From NCBI GenBank assembly GCA_964348085.1, contig CAYGBI010000015.1, positions 1 through 61,027 on the forward strand: 61,027 bases of DNA. The letters are read 5' to 3'. The position numbers and the translations under genes were made by a program. Below are positions 41,164 through 50,086 of this stretch, one piece after another; the first letter of the stretch is position 1; every line of letters begins with the position of its first letter. This DNA comes from VXYL01 sp964348085. Its GTDB lineage: Bacteria > Pseudomonadota > Gammaproteobacteria > Pseudomonadales > Azotimanducaceae. Under the pieces are notes generated by a model that was given only the letters and a program-made list of their open reading frames with translations, was not told the DNA's origin and ran no database searches.

Positions 41164-42309
41164 TCACTCGTCGACCGACACCGCTTCGCGGACTCTTCTC
41201 ATCAAGCGTTGATGGACCATCTGCGCCGTCTCCGAGACATCGCCTGCGATCCCAACCAAGGTCGTGTCACTACCACCGAAGCCTCGTAAGTTGTTCGCCG
41301 CATTCCATATCTCCTCGCGCGCCCGGACCAGAGCACCGGAGAACTTCCGCGCCACGGACTGCGTGCTCGCATACGCCTTAGTCAACGACTTTGTTTCCCG
41401 CAGCATCATCAATCCCTCCGGGCTGTCGAGAACCTCCCCGAGGAGTCTGATGTCCGGGTTCTGGGACCGGATGACCGGTTCTACACCCTCCATGCTCGAC
41501 CCGTAGAGCCAATGCAGGATCTCCTTTAGCTGCTTCAACCTTTCTTGCGGGATCGGGTCCGGCTGCGGGTCAAAGTGGAACCAAGCCGGTTCTAGTCCTA
41601 GGAATTCCACATAAGGTGCGCGGGAAAGTGCCGTGTACAGGTGCGAGAAGCTGAATCGTGGGGACGCCCGATCTTCAATCGAAAACACACCCTCCTTTTC
41701 CGCCTGCTCCAGTACATAAACCGCGTTAACCATCCTCTTGATGGTGTCATGTCTATCACCAATACGCTTCGCTATCTCCGCAAGTGAAGTCGAGCCGCGA
41801 CAATGCCACTCGGCAGCAAACTTTGCCTTGGCGTACGACTCCCATCTCGCCGCCCCATTGATGTGCTTGAATCCTATGAACGACCAGCTATCTTCCCTGA
41901 CCGCCACCCGGTAGACGGACACTTGCTCCAGCGTTGGTCTGTGCTTGTCCGCCAGCTCGGGAACAACAATCCCGACTCCCGACTCCTTGGTCGCTCGTCG
42001 CGCCAGTTCAGGCTCCCGGAACAGCCGCACCGCAGCGAGGCGCCTGTTGCCCTCAAGCACGGTCAGAGCGTCTTTATCCTCCTGCACCACGATCAGAGGC
42101 TCGATGTCCATATATCCGTTGGCGGCGATCGATTGCAGCAATTCGCTTAGATCTTCGTCCCGGTACAGTTGTGCGATGATCTCGGAGTCGGATGCGCCGC
42201 ACTCAAGGCCGATCAGCCGCGGGTTCCGCCAGTCTAGTGCTAGGCTGTCTACCGGCACAGTCGCCACTTCCCGAAGCGGTGGCATCGCTGACTTAATAGC
42301 CTTGGTCAT
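41164..42309 (-). CDS. ParB/Srx-like domain protein
   Basis: A 381-residue protein. The N-terminal ParB-like domain has the core motif VLEGNRRLAAVRLF and SLALDWRNPRL, followed by a helix-turn-helix-like region (TSLAEIAKRIGDRHDTIKRMV) and an unfamiliar C-terminal part. It is not the chromosomal ParB, as there is no parA and the C-terminus differs. Stand-alone ParB-domain proteins occur in phage and DNA-modification loci, which fits the methylase remnant next to it. ATG 42309 has GAGGAG 9 nt upstream. The gene looks less GC-rich than its neighbours. Confidence 0.82.
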   Translation of the reverse strand: MTKAIKSAMPPLREVATVPVDSLALDWRNPRLIGLECGASDSEIIAQLYRDEDLSELLQSIAANGYMDIEPLIVVQEDKDALTVLEGNRRLAAVRLFREPELARRATKESGVGIVVPELADKHRPTLEQVSVYRVAVREDSWSFIGFKHINGAARWESYAKAKFAAEWHCRGSTSLAEIAKRIGDRHDTIKRMVNAVYVLEQAEKEGVFSIEDRASPRFSFSHLYTALSRAPYVEFLGLEPAWFHFDPQPDPIPQERLKQLKEILHWLYGSSMEGVEPVIRSQNPDIRLLGEVLDSPEGLMMLRETKSLTKAYASTQSVARKFSGALVRAREEIWNAANNLRGFGGSDTTLVGIAGDVSETAQMVHQRLMRRVREAVSVDE

Positions 42310-42405
42310 CCGGTGCGACTCCTCGTCATTGGTCATCCAAGGCGGCGTGGTGCGCGGCCTCGCACGTCATTTCAGCACCCAATTTCCCACCGGCCGACCG
42401 ATAAA

Positions 42406-42483
42406 CTTAGCGCCACGACGGTGGTTGCCTCGGCACCGCCTTTCGCCTTAAGCCCAAGCCGCCCTAGCAGGGCCGCCAATTAC
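42406..42483 (-). repeat. R1 dispersed repeat, copy 5 (partial)
   Basis: CTTAGCGCCACGACGG, CGGCACCGCCTTTCGCC and AAGCCCAAGCCGCCCTAGCA follow the R1 order, but hairpin 1 is reduced to GGGCCGCCAATTAC. It lies between the ParB-domain and CoA-transferase genes. Confidence 0.7.
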
Positions 42484-42575
42484 GATACCACCCCCGCGCG
42501 AGCGGCCGCATCAAGCGACGCCAAGGCGTTCCGCAGCCTGTAACATCAGCGCGTCACCGTCTGAGGAGTTCGACC

Positions 42576-43787
42576 ATGCCGCAATCCGCCGCGCAGCGCG
42601 TGGATCTCTTGGCCGGGGTGCGCGTGGTGGATTTCACGCATGTCCATGCCGGGCCACTCTGTGCCTATCAATTGGCGTTGATGGGCGCGGAAGTCGTTAA
42701 GGTCGAGTCTCCCGACGGCGGCGATCAGATGCGCGACGGCCATCCCGAAGGGTTGACGCCCGCATTTTTGGGGCAGAACGCCAACAAGCGTTCGCTCGCC
42801 ATAGACCTTAAGCACCCAGAGGGATTGAAGGCGGTGCAGGCCTTGATCGCAACCGCCGACGTGGTATTGCACAACATGCGGCCGGGCACGCCGGATCGCC
42901 TCGGCATCGGCTACGAGTCGTTACGAGAGATCAAGTCGGATTTGGTCTATTGCGCCATCTCCGGCTACGGACAGTCCGGGCCGGAGAGCGACCGGCCGGC
43001 CTACGATCACCTGATCCAAGGGGAATCCGGCATGTTCTTGGCTACCGGCACCGAGGAACAGCCGGTCCGCGTTGGCTTTGCCGTGGCGGACGCCGGCACC
43101 GCGGTCATCGCCAGCTCCGCCATTTGCGCGGCGCTACTGCGCCGACAGCGTAGCGGCGAGGGCGCGTTCATCGACGTTTCCATGTTGGAGTCCTGCATGA
43201 CGCTGATGGGGCTCAACTATTACGGCTACTTGGCGACCGGGCACGTCCGCCGTCGGGTCGGCCCGAACCCCTTGGCGCAAGTGGGGTCCGCGGGCACGTT
43301 TCCGACTCGTGACGGCACGCTGCTGGTCAACGCCAATACCCATCGCTTGTTCCAGCGCTTGGCGAAGGCCGTTGGCTTGGCAGACCTGCTCGCCGACGAA
43401 CGCTTCGCCACCCAAGACGCAGCGCTGGCCAATCGCGTGGCGCTGCGGCGAATGTTCGCTGAGCGCTTTCTTACCGACACGGCGGAACATTGGGATGCAA
43501 TCCTTCGCACCGCCGGTGTTCCGTGTGGCCAACTCAAGGGCCCGGAGCACGTCCTGCGCAACCCGCAGCTTGCCCACCGAGGCACGATCACCGAGCTTGA
43601 CGACGTGCCCGGAACGGCGGATGGCAAGTTGCGCTTCATCGGTGCCGGCTTCACCGTCGACGGCGATCCCGCTACGCCGACGCGGCCGCCGCCCCGCCTC
43701 GGCGAACATTCCGTCGAGCTTCTGGCCGAACTCGGCTACGACGAAGCCGCGATCCGTGCCATGAAGACGAGCGGAGTCCTCGGTTGA
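42576..43787 (+). CDS. CaiB/BaiF family (class III) CoA-transferase
   Basis: Moves CoA between carboxylic acids. The 403 residues contain the family start GVRVVDFTHVHAGPLCAYQLA (in part), the glycine loop, and the region VGFAVADAGTAVIAS, which holds the catalytic Asp. SLAIDLKHPEGL and DVVLHNMRPGTPDRLG are also typical. GAGGAG is 7 nt before the ATG. The stop overlaps the TTG start of the flavin dehydrogenase gene, suggesting a joint catabolic step for an organic acid. Confidence 0.93.
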   Translation: MPQSAAQRVDLLAGVRVVDFTHVHAGPLCAYQLALMGAEVVKVESPDGGDQMRDGHPEGLTPAFLGQNANKRSLAIDLKHPEGLKAVQALIATADVVLHNMRPGTPDRLGIGYESLREIKSDLVYCAISGYGQSGPESDRPAYDHLIQGESGMFLATGTEEQPVRVGFAVADAGTAVIASSAICAALLRRQRSGEGAFIDVSMLESCMTLMGLNYYGYLATGHVRRRVGPNPLAQVGSAGTFPTRDGTLLVNANTHRLFQRLAKAVGLADLLADERFATQDAALANRVALRRMFAERFLTDTAEHWDAILRTAGVPCGQLKGPEHVLRNPQLAHRGTITELDDVPGTADGKLRFIGAGFTVDGDPATPTRPPPRLGEHSVELLAELGYDEAAIRAMKTSGVLG

Positions 43788-45238
43788 CGCACGTCGTCGT
43801 TGTCGGCGGCGGCAACGCGGCGCTGACTGCGGCGATCGCCGCTCGTGAAACCGGCGCGCAAGTCACCTTGTTGGAACGCGCCCCTTTTCCGCTACGGGGT
43901 GGCAACTCCCGCTTTACGGCCGGCGCCATGCGCACCGTCTACGACGGCGTGGACGATCTCCGCCGATTGATGCCCGAACTCACCGCCGAAGAGATCGCCA
44001 GCACCGACTTCGGCAGCTACAGCCGCGAGCGGTTCTACGACGACATGGGGCGCGTCACGCAATACCGGGCGGACCCCGAGCTGACCGAAACGCTCATCGA
44101 GTCGAGCTTCGCTACGTTGCGGTGGATGCGCGACAAGGGCGTGCGCTTTCTCCCGCTGTACGGTCGGCAGTCCTTCGAGACGAACGGCTTGCGGCGTTTT
44201 TGGGGCGGCCTCACCGTGGAGGCATGGGGTGGCGGTCCCGGCTTGATCGACAGCCTAACGACCATCGCCAAGGGTGCCGGCGTGAACATCCGCTACGGCG
44301 CTCGCGCCCGAAGCTTGCGTCCTCTAAACAGCGGCTTCTCGGTCGGCATAGGCGACGAGACCCTAAGCGCCGACGCGGTGGTCCTCGCTTGCGGAGGGTT
44401 CGAGTCCAACCCCGCATGGCGCACCCGGTATCTCGGTCCCGGCTGGGATTTGGCGAGGGTGCGCGGCACTCGCTTCAATACCGGCGACGGCATTCGCATG
44501 GCGGTAGAGGTCGGCGCGGCGACGCGCGGCAACTGGTCCGGCTGTCATGCCGTGGCTTGGGACATGAACGCGCCCGAGTTCGGCGACTTGGATGTGGGCG
44601 ACAACTTCCAGAAGCATTCCTACCCGTTCGGCATCATGGTGAACAACCTCGGCAAGCGCTTCGTGGACGAGGGCGCGGACTTTCGCAACTACACCTACGC
44701 TCGCTATGGCCGCGAAGTGCTGAACCAACCCGCGCAGTGCGCTTGGCAGATTTTCGACGCCAGGGTGCGACACTTGCTGCGCGACGAATACCGCATCCGT
44801 CAGGTCACCAAGGCGAGCGCCGACAGCCTCGACGCACTCGCTCGCAAGATGGAAGGCGTTGATGGCAAAGCGTTGCTCGCCGAGATCGCACGCTACAACG
44901 CCGCCGTGGACATCGCTACGCCGTTCGATCCGACAGTCAAGGACGGACGCGGCACCAAGGGCTTAAGGGTGCCGAAGTCCAATTGGGCGAACCGGCTGGA
45001 CACGCCACCGTTCGAAGCGTACGGCGTTACCTGCGGCATCACCTTCACGTTCGGCGGCTTGGCGGTGGACAACGAAGCGCGCGTGCTCGGCGAGGACGGG
45101 GCGCCGATTCCCGGGTTGTTCGCCGCCGGCGAGTTGGTCGGCGGGCTGTTCTACTTCAACTACCCGGGCGGTACCGGCCTCACCTCCGGCGCGGTGTTCG
45201 GGCGCATCGCCGGCCGGCGTGCCGGCGAAGTAGGCTAA
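43784..45238 (+). CDS. FAD-dependent dehydrogenase, tricarballylate dehydrogenase (TcuA)-like
   Basis: Flavoprotein of the succinate dehydrogenase / fumarate reductase family, 484 residues. It begins THVVVVGGGNAALTAAIAA (FAD-binding), then PFPLRGGNSRFTAGAMR, as in TcuA. Further motifs are GGFESNP and AAGELVGGLFYFNYPGGTG. The actual substrate may be tricarballylate or a related acid. A TTG start overlaps the previous stop (TTGA). It lies 8 bp upstream of putA. Confidence 0.86.
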   Translation: MTHVVVVGGGNAALTAAIAARETGAQVTLLERAPFPLRGGNSRFTAGAMRTVYDGVDDLRRLMPELTAEEIASTDFGSYSRERFYDDMGRVTQYRADPELTETLIESSFATLRWMRDKGVRFLPLYGRQSFETNGLRRFWGGLTVEAWGGGPGLIDSLTTIAKGAGVNIRYGARARSLRPLNSGFSVGIGDETLSADAVVLACGGFESNPAWRTRYLGPGWDLARVRGTRFNTGDGIRMAVEVGAATRGNWSGCHAVAWDMNAPEFGDLDVGDNFQKHSYPFGIMVNNLGKRFVDEGADFRNYTYARYGREVLNQPAQCAWQIFDARVRHLLRDEYRIRQVTKASADSLDALARKMEGVDGKALLAEIARYNAAVDIATPFDPTVKDGRGTKGLRVPKSNWANRLDTPPFEAYGVTCGITFTFGGLAVDNEARVLGEDGAPIPGLFAAGELVGGLFYFNYPGGTGLTSGAVFGRIAGRRAGEVG

Positions 45239-45246
45239 GGCCGGAC

Positions 45247-48200
45247 ATGAGCTCGGCTGAACGCTGGGCCGCCATCGTCACCGCGGGACGGCAAAGCGAG
45301 CAGCAAGCGGTACGCGCCCGGCTCGCCGAAGTGCCGTTCGGGGAGGCCGAGCGACAACGCGTATTGAGCCGCGCTCGCGAGTTGGTGGCCGGCTGCCGGC
45401 GCCGCGCCGAGGAGCGCTCCGTTCTCGACCTCTTTCTTAGCGAGTTTGGTCTCTCCAACGAAGAGGGCATTGCGCTCATGTGCATCAGCGAAGCGCTGCT
45501 GCGCATCCCGGACGCCGACAACGCCGAGGCGCTCATCGCCGAGCAGGTGGCCACGGGCAACTGGAAGGAGCATCTCGGGCACTCGGACTCGCTGTTCCTA
45601 AACGCCTCCACTTGGGCGCTGATGTTGACCGGCAAGGTCGTCGGGCTCCGCGAGCATGTCACCAAGGACGTGCGCGGCTGGCTCGCACGCCTCGTCCAAC
45701 GCATGGGCGAGCGCACCGCGCGCGCCGCGATGTCGCAAGCGGTGCGCATATTAGCGGCGGAGTTCGTACAAGGACGCACGATCGAAGAGGCCCTTGCGCG
45801 GAACGCACGCGGACAGCCGGCGTCGTTCGACATGCTCGGCGAAGGCGCCCGCACGTTTGAGGACGCAGCACGCTACGCGGCGGCCTATCACCACGCCATC
45901 GAAGCCGTGGGCGATGCTCACCCCAAGGCCACGCCAACCGCCGCCTCCGGCGTGTCCATCAAACTTTCCGCGCTGCATCCGCGCTACGAGCCGCTGCAAC
46001 GGCAGCGCGTATTGGACGAGATGACAAGCGCGCTCTTGGCACTCGCCAGCGCGGCGGCCGCTCGCAATCTGCCGCTGACGATCGATGCCGAAGAAGCGCA
46101 ACGGCTGGAGCTGTCGCTGGCCCTGTTCGAGCGCTTGGCGACGGCGCGGGAGCTTGCCTCTTGGACGGGTCTCGGCATCGCCGTTCAGGCGTATTCGAAG
46201 CGCGCCCCGGCGGTGATCGATTGGCTGGAGGGTCTTGGCCGGCCGATCGCCGTGCGCTTGGTGAAGGGCGCCTATTGGGACACTGAGATCAAGCGCGCGC
46301 AAGTGGAGGGCCTAGCGGGGTATCCCGTCTATACCCGCAAGGCGTCCACCGACGTAGCCTACCTCGGGTGCGCGGCGCGGCTCTTCCGCGCTCGGCACTT
46401 GACGCCGCAGTTCGCCACCCACAACGCCCACACGCTGGCCGCGATCATGGCGCTCGGCGCCGGTTCGGGCATGGACTACGAGTTTCAAAGACTGCATGGC
46501 ATGGGGGAGTTGTTGTACGACGAAGCGCGGCGGCGTTATGACGACTTTCCCACCGTGCGCGTCTACGCGCCCGTTGGCGCGCACAAGGACTTGCTCGCCT
46601 ATCTGGTGCGTCGGCTGCTCGAGAACGGCGCCAACTCGTCGTTCGTAAACCGTTTCTTGAACGATGAAGTGCCCATCGCCGACGCGGTGACCGACCCGTT
46701 GGCGGATATAGCGCGATTCGATTCGCTGCCCCACCCTCGCATTCCCGCGCCACGGCGCTTGTTCGGCGCTTCGCGCCGGAACTCCGAAGGGTTGGATGTG
46801 GGCGACTCCGCGGCCGTCGACGCCTTGCTCGCCAAGGCAAGGGGTAGCAGCAAATCGGACTTGGCGGCGCCAGCCGAGAAGTCCGAGTGGGTGACAGGTC
46901 GGCTTGGGCTGGAGCGAAAGGCGGTGCCGGGAGGCAGCATCTCTCGTGGCGCAAGCGGCGCACGGCTGCCAACCGACGAAACCGGCGACGTCGACGCCTT
47001 GATCGCGCAAGCCTCGGCGACATTCCCGACTTGGGCCGCAACTGCCGCCGCGACTAGGCGCGCCTATTTGGACAAACTCGCGGACCTCTTGGAAGCGAAT
47101 CGCGCACGGTTCGTTTCGCTGCTCGCCAGAGAAGCGGGGAAGACCTTGATCGACGCGGTAGCCGAGGTGCGCGAAGCCGCCGACTTCTGTCGCTACTACG
47201 GCGCCGAGTGCGAACGTCTGTTCGCCGGCGCGACGGCGCTTCCCGGCCCCACTGGCGAGGCGAACACGCTCGGCCTCTATGGCCGGGGTGTTTTCGCCTG
47301 CATCTCGCCGTGGAACTTCCCTCTGGCAATCTTCGTCGGCCAAGTCGCGGCGGCGCTGGCGGCCGGCAACACCGTGGTCGCCAAACCGGCCCCGCAGACA
47401 CCCACCATCGCCGTCGCGGCAGTCGCGTTGATGCGCGAAGCGGGCATTCCCGACGGCGCGGTCCGCTTAACCCTCGGCGGTGCCGCAACGGGCGCTGCGG
47501 TCGTGGCCTCGGCGGCCATCGCCGGCGTCGCTTTCACCGGATCGACCGCCACCGCCAAGCGAATCGAGCGGGCGCTCGCCGCCAAGGACGGCCCCATCGT
47601 GCCCTTTATCGCCGAAACCGGCGGCCAAAACGCCATGATCGTCGACTCCACCGCTTTGCCGGAACAAGTGGTGGACGACATCATCGCCTCCGCGTTTCGC
47701 TCCGCGGGCCAACGCTGCTCGTCTTTGCGCGTGCTCTACGTGCAAGAGGAGGTGGCCGACCATTTGCTCGCCATGCTCATCGGCGCGATGGACACCTTGG
47801 TGATCGGCGACCCGGCCGATATCGCCACGGATATCGGGCCGGTGATCGACCGCGACGCGCTCGCGCGTTTGCAGGCCCACATCGAGGCTTCGCGGGAGCG
47901 CGTAACGCACCGTTGCGACGTTCCCCCGGGTCTGGCCGGCCCCTACATTGGTCCGACATTGATTGCGGTCGACTCGATTACCGACTTGGACGCCGAGCAC
48001 TTCGGCCCCGTCCTGCACGTCGCCCGCTTCGCCGCCAAGAACTTGAGCGCGGTCTTGGTGGACATCCGCAACGCCGGTTACGGCCTCACGTTGGGCGTTC
48101 ACTCACGCATCCGTCGCCGCGCCGAAGAAGTGATGGCGACGGTCAAGGCGGGCAACACCTACATCAACCGCGACATGATCGGCGCAGTCGTGGGCGTGCA

Positions 48201-48345
48201 ACCGTTCGGTGGCGAGGGGCTGTCGGGCACCGGCCCCAAGGCCGGCGGCCCGAACTACCTGCCGAGGTTCGCAGTGGAACGGACGACGACTTGGAACACC
48301 GCCGCCACCGGCGGAAACGCCGAACTGTTGCGGCTGTCGGACTGA
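45247..48345 (+). CDS. putA: Bifunctional proline dehydrogenase / P5C dehydrogenase PutA
   Basis: Oxidises proline to glutamate in two steps with a channelled intermediate. The 1032 residues have no N-terminal ribbon-helix-helix domain, so this is not the DNA-binding type. The FAD barrel (about 150-510) contains SGVSIKLSALHPRYE and VRLVKGAYWD. The aldehyde dehydrogenase (about 580-1000) has ACISPWNFPLAIF, the Glu region ETGGQNAMIV and the catalytic C824 in SAGQRCSSLR. Residues 533-570, between the domains, are encoded by an in-frame R1 repeat of 114 bp. AAGG lies 6 nt before the ATG. Replace of the linker by repeat sequence should be tolerated, since both domains look intact. Confidence 0.94.
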   Translation: MSSAERWAAIVTAGRQSEQQAVRARLAEVPFGEAERQRVLSRARELVAGCRRRAEERSVLDLFLSEFGLSNEEGIALMCISEALLRIPDADNAEALIAEQVATGNWKEHLGHSDSLFLNASTWALMLTGKVVGLREHVTKDVRGWLARLVQRMGERTARAAMSQAVRILAAEFVQGRTIEEALARNARGQPASFDMLGEGARTFEDAARYAAAYHHAIEAVGDAHPKATPTAASGVSIKLSALHPRYEPLQRQRVLDEMTSALLALASAAAARNLPLTIDAEEAQRLELSLALFERLATARELASWTGLGIAVQAYSKRAPAVIDWLEGLGRPIAVRLVKGAYWDTEIKRAQVEGLAGYPVYTRKASTDVAYLGCAARLFRARHLTPQFATHNAHTLAAIMALGAGSGMDYEFQRLHGMGELLYDEARRRYDDFPTVRVYAPVGAHKDLLAYLVRRLLENGANSSFVNRFLNDEVPIADAVTDPLADIARFDSLPHPRIPAPRRLFGASRRNSEGLDVGDSAAVDALLAKARGSSKSDLAAPAEKSEWVTGRLGLERKAVPGGSISRGASGARLPTDETGDVDALIAQASATFPTWAATAAATRRAYLDKLADLLEANRARFVSLLAREAGKTLIDAVAEVREAADFCRYYGAECERLFAGATALPGPTGEANTLGLYGRGVFACISPWNFPLAIFVGQVAAALAAGNTVVAKPAPQTPTIAVAAVALMREAGIPDGAVRLTLGGAATGAAVVASAAIAGVAFTGSTATAKRIERALAAKDGPIVPFIAETGGQNAMIVDSTALPEQVVDDIIASAFRSAGQRCSSLRVLYVQEEVADHLLAMLIGAMDTLVIGDPADIATDIGPVIDRDALARLQAHIEASRERVTHRCDVPPGLAGPYIGPTLIAVDSITDLDAEHFGPVLHVARFAAKNLSAVLVDIRNAGYGLTLGVHSRIRRRAEEVMATVKAGNTYINRDMIGAVVGVQPFGGEGLSGTGPKAGGPNYLPRFAVERTTTWNTAATGGNAELLRLSD
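46843..46956 (+). repeat. R1 dispersed repeat, copy 6, in frame inside putA
   Basis: Starts GGTAGCAGCAAATCGGACTT and ends CGTGGCGCAAGC. By eye it matches the copies at 56253 and 21804 at about 80 percent of positions. Length near 114 bp (38 codons) with no stop in the putA frame. The encoded stretch includes KSDLAAPAEKSEWVTGRLGL. Confidence 0.88.
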
Positions 48346-48466
48346 CTCGCGCGGCACCTTCCGGGCGTTTTACGTCAATGTGATTCGGCGCCAACGGTTT
48401 CCTCGTCGAGGACCACCGTACGAGGAAGGTCGGCGATCGCTTTCCCCGCCTTGGCGGGTCGGTGGG

Positions 48467-48673
48467 TCAGAACACGAACGTACTCAAGTAGTCGATGAAG
48501 CCGATTCCATAACGCTCCCGGTACACCCACCAGTCGAGCGCCAAGCCGCCGACGGAGAACAAGGCGATGGCGACGAGCACGCCGACCAACGCTAACAAGG
48601 TGTCGTTGAACACCATTCGGTTAAGGCGCGAGCGCTCTCGCGGAAGGCGACGCCTGCGGGTGCCCGACGACAT
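48467..48673 (-). CDS. Small membrane protein of unknown function
   Basis: A 68-residue product with a basic N-terminus and one strong membrane segment (LLALVGVLVAIALFSVGGLAL) followed by DWWVYRERYGIGFIDY. It starts 6 bp after the dsbA stop and may be co-transcribed. A second start, M20 (48616), would leave MVFNDTLL at the front. I do not recognise the family. Between this gene and putA lie about 120 bp with a CCCGCC-TT-GGCGGG hairpin (48445-48458) but no T-run. Confidence 0.5.
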   Translation of the reverse strand: MSSGTRRRRLPRERSRLNRMVFNDTLLALVGVLVAIALFSVGGLALDWWVYRERYGIGFIDYLSTFVF

Positions 48674-48679
48674 CGGCGG

Positions 48680-49333
48680 CTAACGTCCGGCGGCCTCTCG
48701 TTCCTGACCGACAAGTTGATTGACCACCAAGAACATCGCCTCGACGCCACCCGCTTCGGCGGCCTCGACGATGTAGCGACCGTTGACGACCAATGTAGGC
48801 GTCGCCATGATCCGATACATTCGGGCTTGGCCGTCGGCTTGCCGGACGCGGCTTTCGACGCCGAAGGACTCGAACATCTCCGTGAATGCCTCGTCTGCCA
48901 CCGCCGCTTCGCGAAGAAACAAACGGCGCATGTACTCCGGTCGACTCATGTCGATGCCGTGCTCGTGAATGGCGGTGAAGATGGGCAGGTGTACACGCTC
49001 CAACACGCCCAATGCCTCGGCGGTGTAGAACGCCCGGGCGAACGGCAGCAGACGTTGGGTGACCAATGGCAGACGGCGGAAGTCCACATCGTCCGGCAAT
49101 GTCTCCCGCCACGCCTCCAACACGGGTTCCAATCGATAGCAGTGGATGCAGGCGTAGGAGAAGACCTCCACCACTTCGACTCTCTCCGGATCCCGCGTCT
49201 CCACGGCGATAGGGAGTTTTTGGTAGTGGACGCCTTCCTCGAACTCCAAGCCGGCGACGACCGGAGCGCCAAAGGCCGCGAGCGCCGCGACGAGGAGGGC
49301 GAAGAGACGCGATGCCGTTGGCCAAGTTCCCAT
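48680..49333 (-). CDS. dsbA: Thiol:disulfide interchange protein DsbA-like
   Basis: Periplasmic oxidase that introduces disulfides. The 217 residues begin with a signal peptide (FALLVAALAAFGAPVVA). The active site is FSYACIHCYRLEP, with CIHC in place of the common CPHC. The cis-Pro loop is IMATPTLVVNGRY. It lies downstream of the cytochrome c4 gene, as in Pseudomonas-like genomes. The Ile in the active site may change redox potential. Confidence 0.93.
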   Translation of the reverse strand: MGTWPTASRLFALLVAALAAFGAPVVAGLEFEEGVHYQKLPIAVETRDPERVEVVEVFSYACIHCYRLEPVLEAWRETLPDDVDFRRLPLVTQRLLPFARAFYTAEALGVLERVHLPIFTAIHEHGIDMSRPEYMRRLFLREAAVADEAFTEMFESFGVESRVRQADGQARMYRIMATPTLVVNGRYIVEAAEAGGVEAMFLVVNQLVGQEREAAGR

Positions 49334-49349
49334 AATCGATGCTTCTCGT

Positions 49350-50024
49350 CTACCGGCTTGCCGCGTCCACTCGGTACAGCCCGAACATGTAGTTGGCTAC
49401 GGCCTTCATTTCGCCATCGGTCAAGTTGGCGGCGGTTTGGCGCATCATGCCCCCGTATTCCTCATCGGTGTCGCGTTCGCCTTCCCGATACGCTTTCAAC
49501 TGCGAGACGGAGTAGTCCACCTGCTGACCGGACACCCTTGGAAAGCCGGCGAGCGCGTTGCCGCCGCCCTCGGGCGCGTGACACGCGATACAGGCCGGAA
49601 CGCGCTTGGCGAGCAGGCCGCCGCGATAGATGGCTTCGCCGAGCGCCAAATTCTCGGGCGACGCTTGGCCGACCTTCGCCGTTTGACGCTCGTAGAACGC
49701 AGCGAGGTCGGCGAGGTCTTGATCGGACATATTGTCGAGCTGCCCCGCCATCAACGGCGCCGGCCGGACGCCGTCGCGCATGAGCTGCATCTGGCGAACC
49801 AAGTAGCGAGCGTTCTGCCCAGCGATGTTCGGATAGCTCGGGATCGCGCTGTTGCCGTCCACGCCGTGGCAAGCGACGCACGGCGCGGACAGCGCTTGAC
49901 CCGCCTCGGCGTCGCCGGCGGTTTGCGCCGCACTGGTCACCGCGGCCAAACTCAGCGCCAAGCTCGTCGCCCAGCGTCGGACAACAAGCCGGCGAGCGGC
50001 GACGAAGGAGGGGCGTGCTTCCAC
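49350..50024 (-). CDS. Dihaem cytochrome c4
   Basis: Periplasmic electron carrier of 224 residues with two similar halves. Haem sites are CVACHG and CIACHA, and the axial Met residues are probably in LDNMSDQDL and GGMMRQTA. A signal peptide ends near AAVTSAAQ. In known systems cytochrome c4 feeds electrons to cbb3-type or related oxidases. The gene is divergent from engB and about 16 bp upstream of dsbA. Confidence 0.93.
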   Translation of the reverse strand: MEARPSFVAARRLVVRRWATSLALSLAAVTSAAQTAGDAEAGQALSAPCVACHGVDGNSAIPSYPNIAGQNARYLVRQMQLMRDGVRPAPLMAGQLDNMSDQDLADLAAFYERQTAKVGQASPENLALGEAIYRGGLLAKRVPACIACHAPEGGGNALAGFPRVSGQQVDYSVSQLKAYREGERDTDEEYGGMMRQTAANLTDGEMKAVANYMFGLYRVDAASR

Positions 50025-50086
50025 GTTGCTGTTCTCGTTGGTTTAGGCTTGACGCCGGATTTGTCGGAGACAGGGAGTATAGCATC

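Noticed and set aside
48445..48458. Hairpin CCCGCC-TT-GGCGGG as a Rho-independent terminator
   Set aside because: No T-run on either strand.
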